A stretch of DNA of 64,000 nucleotides from positions 310,001-374,000 of the forward strand of contig NZ_CP016447.1 in the NCBI RefSeq assembly GCF_001714725.1. The letters are read 5' to 3'. This DNA comes from Acidovorax sp. RAC01. Lineage in GTDB: Bacteria; Pseudomonadota; Gammaproteobacteria; Burkholderiales; Burkholderiaceae_C. Below the pieces are notes generated by a model. That model saw nothing but the letters and a program-made list of their open reading frames with translations, made no database searches and was not told the origin of the DNA. Below, one piece after another: positions 33,328 through 42,098 of the stretch (its first letter is position 1; every line of letters begins with the position of its first letter). Position numbers and translations under genes: made by a program.

Positions 33328-34653
33328 ATGGCGGCCTTTGCCTTTGTCCACCGCCAACGCGCCTTCGTACCCGTGCCACATACCGATCATTCCTTCGACG
33401 CCGTCATCATTGGTGCAGGTGCCGCCGGGCTCTTTTGCGCGGCGCAGGCCGGGCAGCGCGGCCTGAAGGTGCTGCTCATCGACCATGCCGACAAGGTGGC
33501 CGAAAAGATCCGCATCTCGGGCGGCGGGCGCTGCAACTTCACCAACCGCGACCTCGACCCGGCCGCGCCGCACAAATACTTTGTGGGCCAGAACCCGCAG
33601 TTCTGCCGCTCGGCGCTGTCGCGCTACACGCCTGGCGACTTCATTGCCCTGCTGCAAAGGCACGGCATTGCGTTTCATGAAAAGCACAAGGGCCAGCTGT
33701 TTGCCGACCGCTCGGCCGAAGACATCATCGCCATGCTGCTGGCCGAGTGCGCAGCGGGCGGCGTGGAGCGCTGGCAGCCCTGCAGCGTCAAAAAAATAGC
33801 CTTTTTGGCCACTAGCGCAGGCTCTGATTGCCCTGGAAGCTATCAAATTGATACCAACCGGGGCACGGTACAGGCCCGCTCGCTGGTGGTGGCCACAGGC
33901 GGGCTTTCGATCCCCAAGATTGGTGCCACCGACTTTGGCTACCGGCTGGCCGAGCAGTTCCAGGTGCCGCTGGTGGAGCGGCGGCCCGGCCTGGTGCCGC
34001 TCATGTTCGACGGTGATGCATGGCTGCCCTATGCCCAGCTGGCGGGCCTGGCGCTGCCGGTGCAGATCAGCACCGCGAGCGCGGCCGATGGGCGGGCCGG
34101 CAGCAAGAAAAAGGCGCGCATGGCGTTCGACGAAGACCTGCTGTTCACGCACCGGGGCCTGTCAGGCCCGGCGGTGCTGCAGATATCGAGCTACTGGCAC
34201 GAAGGTACGCCGGTGGCCATCAATCTGGCGCCCAAGGTGGACCTGGACGCCGCGCTGGCCAAGGCCAAGGCCCGTTCGCGCAAGCTGATCGCCAATGAAC
34301 TCGCGGGGCTGGTTCCCAGCCGCCTGGCCGACACCTGGGCCCAGCGCGACGCCGAGTGGCAGCGCCCGGTGAACGAAGCATCGGACAAGGCCCTGGCGCG
34401 GCTGGCCGGGCAACTGGCGCAGTGGGAGCTGACCCCCACCGGCACCGAGGGCTACCGCAAGGCGGAAGTCACGCTGGGCGGCGTGGACACCCGGGCGCTG
34501 TCCCAGCAGACGATGGAGTGCCGGTCGCAACCCGGCCTGTATTTCATCGGCGAGGTGGTGGATGTGACCGGCTGGCTGGGTGGCTACAACTTCCAGTGGG
34601 CATGGTCCAGCGCCTACGCCTGTGCGCGGGCCCTGCCTGCCGCGGTGGCATGA
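33328..34653 (+). CDS. HI0933/BaiN-family FAD-dependent oxidoreductase
   Basis: 441-residue flavoprotein. The FAD-binding motif is GAGAAG at residues 29-34, followed by KIRISGGGRCNFTN, a hallmark of the HI0933 family, and near the C-terminus by GLYFIGEVVDVTGWLGGYNFQWAWSSAY. Family members include BaiN-type steroid-related reductases, but most have no known substrate. The start is uncertain: ATG at 33328 or GTG at 33373, which is nearer to the conserved core. Oddity: residues about 154-175 (IAFLATSAGSDCPGSYQI) are encoded by an antisense copy of the dispersed repeat, adding a loop before the conserved VVATGGLSIPKIGATDFGY segment. Confidence 0.87.
   Translation: MAAFAFVHRQRAFVPVPHTDHSFDAVIIGAGAAGLFCAAQAGQRGLKVLLIDHADKVAEKIRISGGGRCNFTNRDLDPAAPHKYFVGQNPQFCRSALSRYTPGDFIALLQRHGIAFHEKHKGQLFADRSAEDIIAMLLAECAAGGVERWQPCSVKKIAFLATSAGSDCPGSYQIDTNRGTVQARSLVVATGGLSIPKIGATDFGYRLAEQFQVPLVERRPGLVPLMFDGDAWLPYAQLAGLALPVQISTASAADGRAGSKKKARMAFDEDLLFTHRGLSGPAVLQISSYWHEGTPVAINLAPKVDLDAALAKAKARSRKLIANELAGLVPSRLADTWAQRDAEWQRPVNEASDKALARLAGQLAQWELTPTGTEGYRKAEVTLGGVDTRALSQQTMECRSQPGLYFIGEVVDVTGWLGGYNFQWAWSSAYACARALPAAVA
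33788..33852 (-). repeat. Dispersed GCTAT/AGCGC repeat, copy D (inside HI0933 gene)
   Basis: On the minus strand: TTTGATAGCTTCCAGGGCAA, then GAGCCTGCGCTAGTGGCCAA, then AAAGGCTATTTTTTTGAC. Antisense to the gene and translated in frame. Confidence 0.75.
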
Positions 34654-34749
34654 GGCACCTCGGACAAGCGGGCCTGGTGATGCAGCCCCTGCATACAACC
34701 CGTCGCCACCGTATTTGCAGGTGCACCCACGCGCCGGGCAGGTGCTGCC

Positions 34750-35064
34750 ATGGATGGATTTGAGCGCGCCGAACGGTGGCAGGCGGCCGCCACGGCGGCG
34801 GGGACGCTGCTGGCGATCGTCCCGGCGGCCAGCGTTGCGGGCAACATCTTTGTCGCCATCCTGGCAGCGCTCGGTGCAGGGTCGCTGGCCGGCGGCGCCG
34901 TCATGCTGTGGTGGCTGCGCACGCCTGAGGGCGACGCCTGCCTGAGGGCCGATGCGCGCCTAACGGGCCGGTCCACCAAGGCCTGGGCACTGGGGCTGGG
35001 GAACCTGTCGCCCGGCATTGTCTTGATGGCGCTGGCCTGGGCGCTGCAGACGCGCCTCGGCTGA
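34750..35064 (+). CDS. Small membrane protein of unknown function
   Basis: 104-residue protein with hydrophobic segments at about residues 17-32, 34-55 and 83-98, so probably two or three membrane passes. No family recognised. Charged, polar stretches (TPEGDACLRADARLTGRSTK) link the segments. An alternative frame on the other strand is open over the same DNA, but the hydrophobic pattern and codon use favour this strand. Convergent with the GGDEF-EAL gene. Only moderate certainty that it is expressed. Confidence 0.6.
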   Translation: MDGFERAERWQAAATAAGTLLAIVPAASVAGNIFVAILAALGAGSLAGGAVMLWWLRTPEGDACLRADARLTGRSTKAWALGLGNLSPGIVLMALAWALQTRLG

Positions 35065-35112
35065 CCCAACGTCAGGGCGGTGCCACCCGGCCCCTGGAAC
35101 CTGCTGAAGGCC

Positions 35113-38100
35113 TTACGCCTTGTGCAGCCCCCCGGCCTGTTGCGCCACATGCCGCGTGGCCCATGCCAGCAGCTCGTCTTCAGGCAGCGGGCGGCTGAAG
35201 TAGTAGCCCTGCAGCTCTTCGCAGTCGAGCGCACCCAGCACCTGCGCAGTGGCCATGTCTTCCACGCCCTCGGCCACGATGGCCAGCCCGAGGGTGTGGC
35301 CCAGGGCGATGATGGCGCGGGTAATGGCCATGTCGGCCGGGTTGTTCAGCATGTCGTGCACAAAGGATTTGTCGACCTTCAGCCGGTCGATGTCAAAACG
35401 CTTGAGGTACGCCAGGCTGGAGTACCCCGTGCCGAAATCATCGATGGCCAGCTGCACACCCAGCGCCTTGAGCGCTGCGAGCTGCTGCTCGGCCGCATGG
35501 GCGTTGCCCATGAGATGCGACTCGGTGATCTCCAGCTCCAGCCGGTGCGCGGGCATGCCGGTGCGCGCAAGCAGCGCCTCGATATCCTGCACCAGCATGG
35601 GGTCGGCCATTTGCGCGGCAGACAGGTTGACCGACACGGTGACCTCGGACAGCACCGGCGGCGCAGCGCCGTCGTGCTGCACGGCACCCGGCACAGCCTG
35701 CCAGCGCACCCACTGCTCAAATGCCTGTTGCAGCACCCAGCTGCCGATGGGGCGGATCATCCCGGTTTCTTCGGCAATGGGAATGAACTCGCTGGGCGGT
35801 ATGTTGCCCAGCACGGCGTTGTTCCAGCGCAAAAGGGCTTCCATGCCCAGCAGGCGGGCACCGCGGGCGCTGACCCGCGGCTGGTAGTGCAGGCTGAGCT
35901 CGCCGCGCTCCAGTGCGCGCCGCAGCTGCTGCTCCAGGCTTTGCCGCGCCAGTGTCCGCTGGTCGGTCTCCAACGAGTAGAAAAGCGCCATGTCGCGCCC
36001 GGTGGTCTTGGCCTCGTACATGGCGGCATCGGCGCGGCGCATCAGCTCGTCGATATCGTTGCCATCGTCGGGGTACACGGCAATGCCCACGCTGCACGAC
36101 ACGTTCAGTTCGTGCCCCAGCACCGGGTGGCTTTGCCGGATCAGCGGGATGAGACGGCGCTCGACCAGCTGGCGCACGTCGTCCGGCCCGGCCACGTCGC
36201 GCATCACCACCACGAACTCGTCGCCCCCCAGGCGGCTGACGGTGTCGCGCGAGCGCACCGCCTGCATCAGCCGCGCCGCCACCGACCGCAACAAGCCGTC
36301 GCCCACATGGTGCCCCAGCGTGTCATTGATGGCCTTGAAGCGGTCCAGATCGATGAACAGCACGGCCACCTTTTCACCCGTGACCGATGCCTGGCCCAGC
36401 GCAGCGTGCAACCGCTGCACGCACAGCGAGCGGTTGGGCAGCTCGGTCAGCACGTCGTGGTGCGCCAGGAACTGGATGCGCTCTTCGCTGCGCTTGCGGT
36501 CGGTGATGTCGATGGCAATGCCGATGTGGTTGGTGACCTCGCCACCCTTGCCCTCGCGCACCGCAGACACCATCAGCCAGGCGGGGTAGGTTTCACCGGA
36601 GCGGCGGCGAAAGCGCACCTCGCCCTGCCAGGACTCCTTGTCCTGCATGGCCCGGCGCACCACTGCCGCCAGCGTCTCATCGCCATGCTCCTGCTGCAGC
36701 AGATAGCCCAGGTCTTCACCGATGATTTCGTAGAAGTCGTGGTGCGTGCTGCGGCACAGTGCGTGGTTCACGCTGATGATGCGGTGGTCGGCATTCATGA
36801 TGATGATGCCCTCGGACGACGCCTCGAACACCTTGGCCCACAGCTCCAGGCGCTGCTCCATCACCTTGAGCACGTTGATGGGCGTGAAGGCCGTGAGCAT
36901 GGCGTCGCGCCCCTGGAACAGCAGGCGCCGCGCCGACAGCACCGCCCACGAAGGCTCGGGTCCAGCCTTCCACCGCACCTCGAACTCATCCACCGAACCA
37001 TGGTCTGCCAGCCGCTGGAAAAAGCGCGCACGCACCCCCGGCTCCAGCCCCACAGCCCAGGGGTCCGCGCGGCGGCCGCCCAGCCACTGCGCGGCCGGCG
37101 CGTTGGAGTGCAACACCTCATGTTCCGGAATGGACGTGACCACCATCGGGATCGGAAACGCCTCGACCAGCTCACGCTGGGCCTCGGCGGCCCGCGCACT
37201 GGCCGCCAGCTCCTGCTGCAACAGCCGCTCGTGGTCGAGCTGGGCCAGCATGTCGTTGAACGCGGTGACCAGGCGGCCGATCTCGTCGCGGCTGGCCCAG
37301 CGGGCGCGCAGGGTGTGGTCACCGCTGCGCCGCACCTCGTCGGCCACGCGGGCCAGGTGCTGCAGCGGCTTGGCAATCTGGCGCGCCACCAGCGTCACCA
37401 GGCCCAGGATGCAGCCCAGCAGGGCCAGCGCCGTGCCCAGGTGCAGCCACATGCGGGCAAACAGGCTGTCCAGGCGCTGCAGCAGCAGGCCCTCCAGGTC
37501 GTGGATGCCCACGCCCCATGCGTCCCGCAGGGCCTCCAGCACCCGGGCGTGCTGTGCCGATGCCTGCGCAACCCCCAGGCGCGACTCGCCTGCCGCCACG
37601 TCCTGCAGCTGCGCCTCGAACGCGGCCAGCGCCGTGCGCAGGGCCTCGCGCGGGCGCGTCTGCGATGCGCGCAGGCCGGGCGAGCCAGCGATGAACGCCT
37701 GGTCGTAATCAGACTCCACCCCCAGCATCACGGCATCAAGCCGCCCTGCCAGCGTCAGCAGCTCGGACGACCACTGCGGTCCGCGCCGGGCGGGGCCGGC
37801 TTCCAGGAAGCTCACCGTATCGTGCACCGCCTGCAGCATTTCGGGAAAGCGCAGCACCACCAGCGACATCACGTAGTAGCTGTCCAGATCAGGGTCCAGG
37901 ATCAGGTTGGACTGGTTGCCGACGGTGGTGAGCAGCGCCCGCCCCTCTCGCAGCAGCAAACTGCGCTGGCGCGCCAGGGCACGCAGTTCCTGTGCCTCCG
38001 TGGCTGCTCCGGTGCCGGCTTCGGGCATGGCCTGCAAGGTATCGGCAAAGCGCTGGGCGGCATCGCCGGTGTGGAGCATGTCGTCGTGGCGCGCCCGCAC

Positions 38101-38367
38101 TTCGGCCAGGCGCTGCTGCACATCCGGCAGCACCAGGGGCTGCGAGCCGCCCAGCGCAAACTGGCCCATGAGGGCGTCGCGCACCACGGCGGCGTAGGTG
38201 GTGCCCACCACCTCCTTGCGCGCAAAGTCGATCGCCAGGTACTTCTCATGGATCAGGATGCCCGACACATAGATCACCGCCGTGAGGTCCAGCAGATAGA
38301 TGAGCATGAGCTTGCGGCCCACGCTGAGCCGGCCAAGCCAGCCCGATACGCGATGCATGAATGCCAT
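35113..38367 (-). CDS. Membrane-bound GGDEF-EAL protein with HAMP and PAS domains
   Basis: 1084-residue cyclic-di-GMP enzyme. Layout: membrane segment at about 18-38, a long periplasmic sensor region, a second membrane segment at about 305-325, HAMP (PLQHLARVADEVRRSGDHTLRARW), a PAS-like region, a clearer PAS/PAC pair ending IDITDRKRSEERI, GGDEF at 714-718 and EAL at 843-845. The GGDEF motif is complete (RLGGDEF) and the EAL motif is intact (MEALLRW), with LTESHLMGN, DDFGTGYSSLAYL and KVDKSFV segments downstream, so both synthesis and breakdown are possible. Signal unknown. The gene stands alone, divergent from rpsU. Confidence 0.92.
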   Translation of the reverse strand: MAFMHRVSGWLGRLSVGRKLMLIYLLDLTAVIYVSGILIHEKYLAIDFARKEVVGTTYAAVVRDALMGQFALGGSQPLVLPDVQQRLAEVRARHDDMLHTGDAAQRFADTLQAMPEAGTGAATEAQELRALARQRSLLLREGRALLTTVGNQSNLILDPDLDSYYVMSLVVLRFPEMLQAVHDTVSFLEAGPARRGPQWSSELLTLAGRLDAVMLGVESDYDQAFIAGSPGLRASQTRPREALRTALAAFEAQLQDVAAGESRLGVAQASAQHARVLEALRDAWGVGIHDLEGLLLQRLDSLFARMWLHLGTALALLGCILGLVTLVARQIAKPLQHLARVADEVRRSGDHTLRARWASRDEIGRLVTAFNDMLAQLDHERLLQQELAASARAAEAQRELVEAFPIPMVVTSIPEHEVLHSNAPAAQWLGGRRADPWAVGLEPGVRARFFQRLADHGSVDEFEVRWKAGPEPSWAVLSARRLLFQGRDAMLTAFTPINVLKVMEQRLELWAKVFEASSEGIIIMNADHRIISVNHALCRSTHHDFYEIIGEDLGYLLQQEHGDETLAAVVRRAMQDKESWQGEVRFRRRSGETYPAWLMVSAVREGKGGEVTNHIGIAIDITDRKRSEERIQFLAHHDVLTELPNRSLCVQRLHAALGQASVTGEKVAVLFIDLDRFKAINDTLGHHVGDGLLRSVAARLMQAVRSRDTVSRLGGDEFVVVMRDVAGPDDVRQLVERRLIPLIRQSHPVLGHELNVSCSVGIAVYPDDGNDIDELMRRADAAMYEAKTTGRDMALFYSLETDQRTLARQSLEQQLRRALERGELSLHYQPRVSARGARLLGMEALLRWNNAVLGNIPPSEFIPIAEETGMIRPIGSWVLQQAFEQWVRWQAVPGAVQHDGAAPPVLSEVTVSVNLSAAQMADPMLVQDIEALLARTGMPAHRLELEITESHLMGNAHAAEQQLAALKALGVQLAIDDFGTGYSSLAYLKRFDIDRLKVDKSFVHDMLNNPADMAITRAIIALGHTLGLAIVAEGVEDMATAQVLGALDCEELQGYYFSRPLPEDELLAWATRHVAQQAGGLHKA

Positions 38368-38519
38368 GGTCCAGCAGGATTCACCGGCAGGCGGCGCCGG
38401 GCGGGTTGCCCTGCACCGCCTGCCGGATGGTTATGACCCGTACCGATGCAAGTTCTGCGCCACTGCCAACTGCCGGGCCACGCCAAGGACGCACTTGCGC
38501 GTGCCGGTACCTATCACGC

Positions 38520-38525
38520 TATAAT
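38520..38525 (+). promoter_or_regulatory. -10 element of the rpsU promoter
   Basis: Perfect TATAAT in a GC-rich context, 127 bp upstream of rpsU. A TTGCGC lies 19 bp upstream as a suboptimal -35. Confidence 0.6.
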
Positions 38526-38545
38526 GCTCGGCTTTGCTGGCAATG

Positions 38546-38577
38546 CCCCGTCGGCCAAATACTAGTTACAGACGGGG
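38546..38577 (+). promoter_or_regulatory. Stem-loop in the rpsU 5' leader
   Basis: CCCCGTC pairs with GACGGGG across an 18-nt AT-rich loop, about 20 nt after the expected transcript start. It may be an autoregulatory or stability element. Confidence 0.45.
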
Positions 38578-38651
38578 AAACCGCTTTGTACGGACTTGAG
38601 GCCCGATCTCCCCAAGCCCCTCTGCAGGCACCATTTGGAAACCATTAGCTA

Positions 38652-38864
38652 ATGACCACGATCCGCGTAAAAGAAAACGAACCCTTTGACGTCGCCCTGC
38701 GCCGCTTCAAGCGCACCATTGAAAAGCTCGGCCTGCTGACCGACCTGCGCGCCCGCGAGTTCTACGAAAAGCCCACGTCCGAGCGCAAGCGCAAGAAGGC
38801 AGCCGCCGTCAAGCGCCACTACAAGCGCGTGCGCAGCATGCAGCTGCCCAAGAAGCTGTACTAA
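38652..38864 (+). CDS. rpsU: 30S ribosomal protein S21
   Basis: 70-residue, strongly basic ribosomal protein bS21 of the small subunit, important for initiation. The sequence [20 protein letters not shown] followed by a Lys/Arg-rich C-terminus ending LPKKLY is diagnostic; full family length. It has its own promoter and leader hairpin, and a strong terminator after the stop. In many proteobacteria rpsU heads an operon with dnaG and rpoD; here a terminator and a palindromic element separate it from yqeY, and dnaG/rpoD are not in the window. Confidence 0.97.
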   Translation: MTTIRVKENEPFDVALRRFKRTIEKLGLLTDLRAREFYEKPTSERKRKKAAAVKRHYKRVRSMQLPKKLY

Positions 38865-38909
38865 GTACTGCTTCGGCCCCGTCAGTCCCGGATACGGACG
38901 ACAGCCGCC

Positions 38910-38950
38910 AAACCCGCGCTAGGGACGCCAAGCGCGGGTTTTTGTTTTTT
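38910..38950 (+). terminator. Rho-independent terminator after rpsU
   Basis: AAACCCGCGCT, 9-nt loop, AGCGCGGGTTT, then TTTGTTTTTT. An 11-bp perfect stem with a strong T-tract. Confidence 0.9.
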
Positions 38951-38951
38951 C

Positions 38952-39051
38952 GGGTTTGCACAAAGCCCTTCTGGCGTCGTTGCGGCGCCTTGCCGTAGCA
39001 AGACTACTGCCTGCGGCGCTGCGCCTAGCCAGAGGGGCTTTGTGCAAACCC
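38952..39051. repeat. 100-bp palindromic element between rpsU and yqeY
   Basis: GGGTTTGCACAAAGCCC followed by CTTCTGGC at the left is mirrored by GCCAGAGG and GGCTTTGTGCAAACCC at the right; the interior carries further GC-rich self-complementarity. It is unlike the terminator before it and has no T-tract. It resembles dispersed intergenic palindromes of Comamonadaceae, but only one copy is in this window. Confidence 0.7.
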
Positions 39052-39088
39052 TCCGTCCCTGTCTGAAATACCAACCAAGGAAGCCGCC

Positions 39089-39538
39089 ATGAGCCTCAAG
39101 GACCAGATCACCGAAGACATGAAGACCGCCATGCGCGCCAAGGACAGCGAGCGCCTGGGCACCATCCGCCTGCTGCAGGCCGCGATGAAGCAAAAGGAAG
39201 TGGACGAGCGCATCGTGCTGGACGACGTGGCGATCGTGGCCATCGTGGACAAGCTGATCAAGCAGCGCAAGGACTCGATCACCGCGTTTGAAGGCGCGGG
39301 CCGCCAGGACCTGGCCGACAAGGAAAAGGCCGAGATGGCCGTGCTGCAGGGCTATCTGCCCGAGCGCATGTCGGCCGACGAAACGCTGGCGGCCGTGAAA
39401 GCCATCGTGGCCGAGCTGGGCGCCGCAGGCCCGGGCGACATGGGCAAGGTGATGGGCGTGGTCAAGACCCGCCTGGCGGGCAAGGCCGACATGGGCCAGG
39501 TGTCGGCTGCGGTGAAGGCTGCACTCTCGGGCGGCTGA
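39089..39538 (+). CDS. yqeY: GatB/YqeY-domain protein
   Basis: 149-residue cytosolic protein, mostly helical. N-terminus MSLKDQITEDMKTAMRAKDSERLGTIRLL and the C-terminal GPGDMGKVMGVVKTRLAGKADM segment are characteristic of YqeY, which resembles the tRNA-binding tail domain of GatB. Its exact role is unsettled; linkage to rpsU is widely conserved and is kept here (224 bp downstream). Start at 39089 with AAGGAAG upstream. Confidence 0.92.
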   Translation: MSLKDQITEDMKTAMRAKDSERLGTIRLLQAAMKQKEVDERIVLDDVAIVAIVDKLIKQRKDSITAFEGAGRQDLADKEKAEMAVLQGYLPERMSADETLAAVKAIVAELGAAGPGDMGKVMGVVKTRLAGKADMGQVSAAVKAALSGG

Positions 39539-39677
39539 AACGACCGCTCCTTCTTTTCTCGCATCGGCGCGGTTGACGACCTTCAGCCGATCAAACTGGC
39601 GCGCCCCTCGCCAGCAGCCGCCGCGCAAGGGCCGCCAAGACGCCGTGGCGTCGCTGCGCATCCGTGCGCTGCCGGCG

Positions 39678-39716
39678 TCCCCCTTGAGGGGGAAGGCGCG
39701 AAGCGACTCAGGGGGT
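39678..39716. repeat. Short palindromic repeat TCCCCCTTGAGGGGGA
   Basis: A perfect 16-bp palindrome followed by AGGCGCGAAGCGACTCAGGGGG, in which CTCAGGGGG repeats the right arm. It overlaps the last codon of the LysR gene. Similar sequences are, from memory, frequent between genes in Comamonadaceae; it may work as a terminator for the convergent genes. Confidence 0.6.
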
Positions 39717-40616
39717 GTTCCAAGCCTCGCGGAAATGCGCCTGCAGAAACTCCACGCACACCCGCACCTTGGCTGACCGCTCCAGCCGCGTGGGATACAC
39801 GGCCCACACATTGGCCTCCTGCTGCCACTGCGGAAGCACCTGCACCAGATGCCCCGCCTGCAGGTGCGCGCCCACATCCCACAGCGAACGCAGCACAATG
39901 CCGCGGCCATGGACGGCCCACTGCACCGCCATCTCGCCGTTGTTGGCCGACAGCGGGCCACGCACCTTGACCGTTTCTTCCTGCGCGCCGCTGCGCAGGC
40001 GCCACACGCCAAACGGGTGGTCACGCTCCTTGATCACCAGGCAGTCGTGCGCGGCCAGGTCGGCCACTGTGCGCGGCGTGCCCTTGCGCTGCAGGTAGGC
40101 AGGCGCTGCACACAGCACGCGGTGGTTGTCGGCCAGGCGGCGGGCGATCAGGTGCGGCGCAATCTCGTCGCCCACGCGCACGTCCAAGTCAAACCCTTCG
40201 CCCGCCACATCCACCAGCCGGTCGAACACTTCCAGCCGCACCTGCAGCCCCGGGTGCTGCTCTACCAGCCGCGACAGCGCAGGCGCCACGATCTGGCGGC
40301 CAAACCCAAAGCTGCTGCTTACCCGCAGCAGCCCGCGCGGCTCGCTGCGCGTCACCGCTACCTCCTGCATCAGCTGCTCCATGTCGTCCAGGATGCGCTG
40401 CGCCCAGTGAAAAACGCGCTCACCCTCCTCCGTCACCGCCACGCGGCGGGTGGTGCGGTGCAGCAGCTTGACCTGCAGGTCCTGCTCCAGCAGGCGGATG
40501 CGTTTGCTCACGTAAGCAGGGGACGTGCCCAGCTCGGTGGCCGCGCCGCCAAAGCTCGCCTTGCGCACCACGGCGGTGAACACGCACAGGTCTTCCGCTG
40601 CAGGATTTTTATGCAC
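39708..40616 (-). CDS. LysR-family regulator, DmlR-like
   Basis: 302-residue LysR regulator, divergent from the D-malate/tartrate dehydrogenase gene. The winged helix occupies the first 65 residues (FTAVVRKASFGGAATELGTSPAYVSKRIRLLE), followed by the linker helix and the effector domain with GRQIVAPALSRLVEQHPGLQVRLEVFD. In E. coli DmlR activates dmlA for growth on D-malate; the adjacent divergent dehydrogenase gene here supports the same relationship. The 124-bp gap holds both promoters. Confidence 0.87.
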   Translation of the reverse strand: MHKNPAAEDLCVFTAVVRKASFGGAATELGTSPAYVSKRIRLLEQDLQVKLLHRTTRRVAVTEEGERVFHWAQRILDDMEQLMQEVAVTRSEPRGLLRVSSSFGFGRQIVAPALSRLVEQHPGLQVRLEVFDRLVDVAGEGFDLDVRVGDEIAPHLIARRLADNHRVLCAAPAYLQRKGTPRTVADLAAHDCLVIKERDHPFGVWRLRSGAQEETVKVRGPLSANNGEMAVQWAVHGRGIVLRSLWDVGAHLQAGHLVQVLPQWQQEANVWAVYPTRLERSAKVRVCVEFLQAHFREAWNTP

Positions 40617-40648
40617 GATTTGTGAAGGATAAGGCCACAGTTAGCGGA

Positions 40649-40677
40649 TTGTAGTTATCGGAAGCGTTGGGAACAAT
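40649..40677 (+). promoter_or_regulatory. Possible promoter of the dmlA-like gene
   Basis: TTGTAG, 17 bp, AACAAT on the plus strand, in the 124-bp divergent gap. Only moderate agreement with consensus, as expected for an activator-dependent promoter. Confidence 0.35.
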
Positions 40678-40740
40678 GCACTCCACAACGCAGGCTGCAC
40701 CACGCAGCAGCCTTTTTCCACCCGCTCCAAGGACTGCTTC

Positions 40741-41844
40741 ATGGCCACCTCCACTTCCCCAAAAACCTACCGCATTGCCCTCATCGCCGGAGACGGCATC
40801 GGCAAGGAAGTGCTGCCCGAAGGCCTGCGCGTGGTACACGCCGCCGCAGCGCGCTTTGGCATTGCGCTTGAAACCACCTCCATTGACTGGGCCAGCTGCG
40901 ACTACTACGCCCAGCACGGAAAAATGATGCCCGACGACTGGAAGGCGCAGCTTGCAGGCATGGACGCGATCTTCTTTGGCGCCGTCGGCTGGCCGAGCGC
41001 CGTACCCGACCACATCTCGCTGTGGGGGTCCCTCCTCAAGTTCCGCCGCGAGTTCGACCAGTACATCAACCTGCGCCCCGTGCGCCTGTTTGAAGGCGTG
41101 CCCTGCCCCCTGGCCGGCCGCCAACCCGGCGACATCGACTACGTCGTGGTGCGCGAGAACACCGAGGGCGAATACACCTCGCTCGGCGGCATCATGTACG
41201 AGGGCACCGACCGCGAGATCGTGATCCAGGAATCCGTCTACTCCCGCCACGGCGCCAACCGCCTGCTCAAGTTCGCCTTCGACCTGGCGCAGAGCCGCCC
41301 CAAAAAGCACGTGACCCTGGCCACCAAGAGCAACGGCATCGCCATCAGCATGCCGTGGTGGGACCAGCGCGCCGACGACGTCGCCAAGGGCTACCCCGAG
41401 GTCGCGCTGGACAAGCAGCACATCGACATCCTCACCGCCCGCTTTGTGCTGCAGCCCGGCCGTTTTGACGTGGTGGCCGCCACCAACCTGTTTGGCGACA
41501 TCCTCTCCGACCTGGGCCCGGCTACCACCGGCACCATTGGCCTGGCTCCCTCGGCCAACCTCAATCCTGAACGCACCTTCCCCAGCCTGTTCGAGCCCGT
41601 GCACGGCTCGGCGCCCGACATCTATGGCAAGAACATCGCCAACCCGATTGCCATGATCTGGTCGGGCGCGCTGATGCTGGACTTCCTCACCCAGGGCCAG
41701 GGCGCGGGGCGCGCGGCACACGATGCCATCGTGGGCGCCATCGAAGAAACCCTCAAGACCGGCCCGCGCACGCCCGACCTGGGTGGCACGGCCAGCACCA
41801 CGCAGGTGGGCCAGGCCATTGCTGAGCGGGTGGTAGCGATCTGA
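40741..41844 (+). CDS. dmlA: D-malate / tartrate dehydrogenase (decarboxylating)
   Basis: 367-residue member of the isocitrate/isopropylmalate dehydrogenase family; oxidises D-malate (and tartrate in TtuC-type enzymes) with NAD+ to pyruvate and CO2. Family segments: IALIAGDGIGKEVLPEG near the N-terminus, NLRPVRLF, VVRENTEGEYTSLGG and the metal-ligand region VVAATNLFGDILSDLGPA, then EPVHGSAPDIYGKNIANP. It lies opposite a DmlR-like regulator, which favours D-malate or tartrate over leucine synthesis. DmlA and TtuC cannot be separated from sequence reading alone. Confidence 0.88.
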   Translation: MATSTSPKTYRIALIAGDGIGKEVLPEGLRVVHAAAARFGIALETTSIDWASCDYYAQHGKMMPDDWKAQLAGMDAIFFGAVGWPSAVPDHISLWGSLLKFRREFDQYINLRPVRLFEGVPCPLAGRQPGDIDYVVVRENTEGEYTSLGGIMYEGTDREIVIQESVYSRHGANRLLKFAFDLAQSRPKKHVTLATKSNGIAISMPWWDQRADDVAKGYPEVALDKQHIDILTARFVLQPGRFDVVAATNLFGDILSDLGPATTGTIGLAPSANLNPERTFPSLFEPVHGSAPDIYGKNIANPIAMIWSGALMLDFLTQGQGAGRAAHDAIVGAIEETLKTGPRTPDLGGTASTTQVGQAIAERVVAI

Positions 41845-41870
41845 CGGTTCAGCTGCCGCATGCTCCTGAA

Positions 41871-41920
41871 AATATAGCTATCTTCGCTTACTGAATAAGC
41901 GCTGAAGCCCAATTTCATGC
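41871..41920 (+). repeat. Dispersed GCTAT/AGCGC repeat, copy E (intergenic)
   Basis: AATATAGCTATCTTCGCTTA, CTGAATAAGCGCTGAAGC, CCAATTTCATG. It keeps the AGCTAT arm, the CGCTT-N6-AAGCG arms and the CCAA block. It lies just downstream of dmlA. Confidence 0.72.
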
Positions 41921-42060
41921 AAGGATTGGCCCCCTTGGCCTGAAAGCCTTTGGCGGGCTTTAGGGGTAGAGCCTTGGCACTGACGATGCGGCTCCACCCT
42001 GACGACGGATGGGCCTGCGCCCACCGCTACCGAAGGCCCGTCAGCCACAGGACTCTTGGT

Positions 42061-42074
42061 ATACCATTCGGTAT
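42061..42074. promoter_or_regulatory. Candidate operator upstream of the light/DNA-repair operon
   Basis: ATACC-ATTC-GGTAT, an inverted repeat with a 4-bp spacer in an AT-rich patch 25 bp upstream of the lipocalin start. The shape suits a TetR-family dimer. No such regulator gene lies adjacent. Confidence 0.45.
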
Positions 42075-42098
42075 GTTTTGCGACTGATTGGTATAAAT

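Noticed and set aside
35080..38436. Very long open frame on the plus strand (over 1100 codons) opposite the GGDEF-EAL gene
   Set aside because: It is the antisense shadow of a well-supported gene; translation is His/Gln/Val-rich with no family features, typical of the complement of GC-rich coding DNA.
42092..42097. TATAAA just upstream of the lipocalin gene as a -10 element
   Set aside because: It ends one base before the ATG, so transcription would start inside the signal peptide codons.
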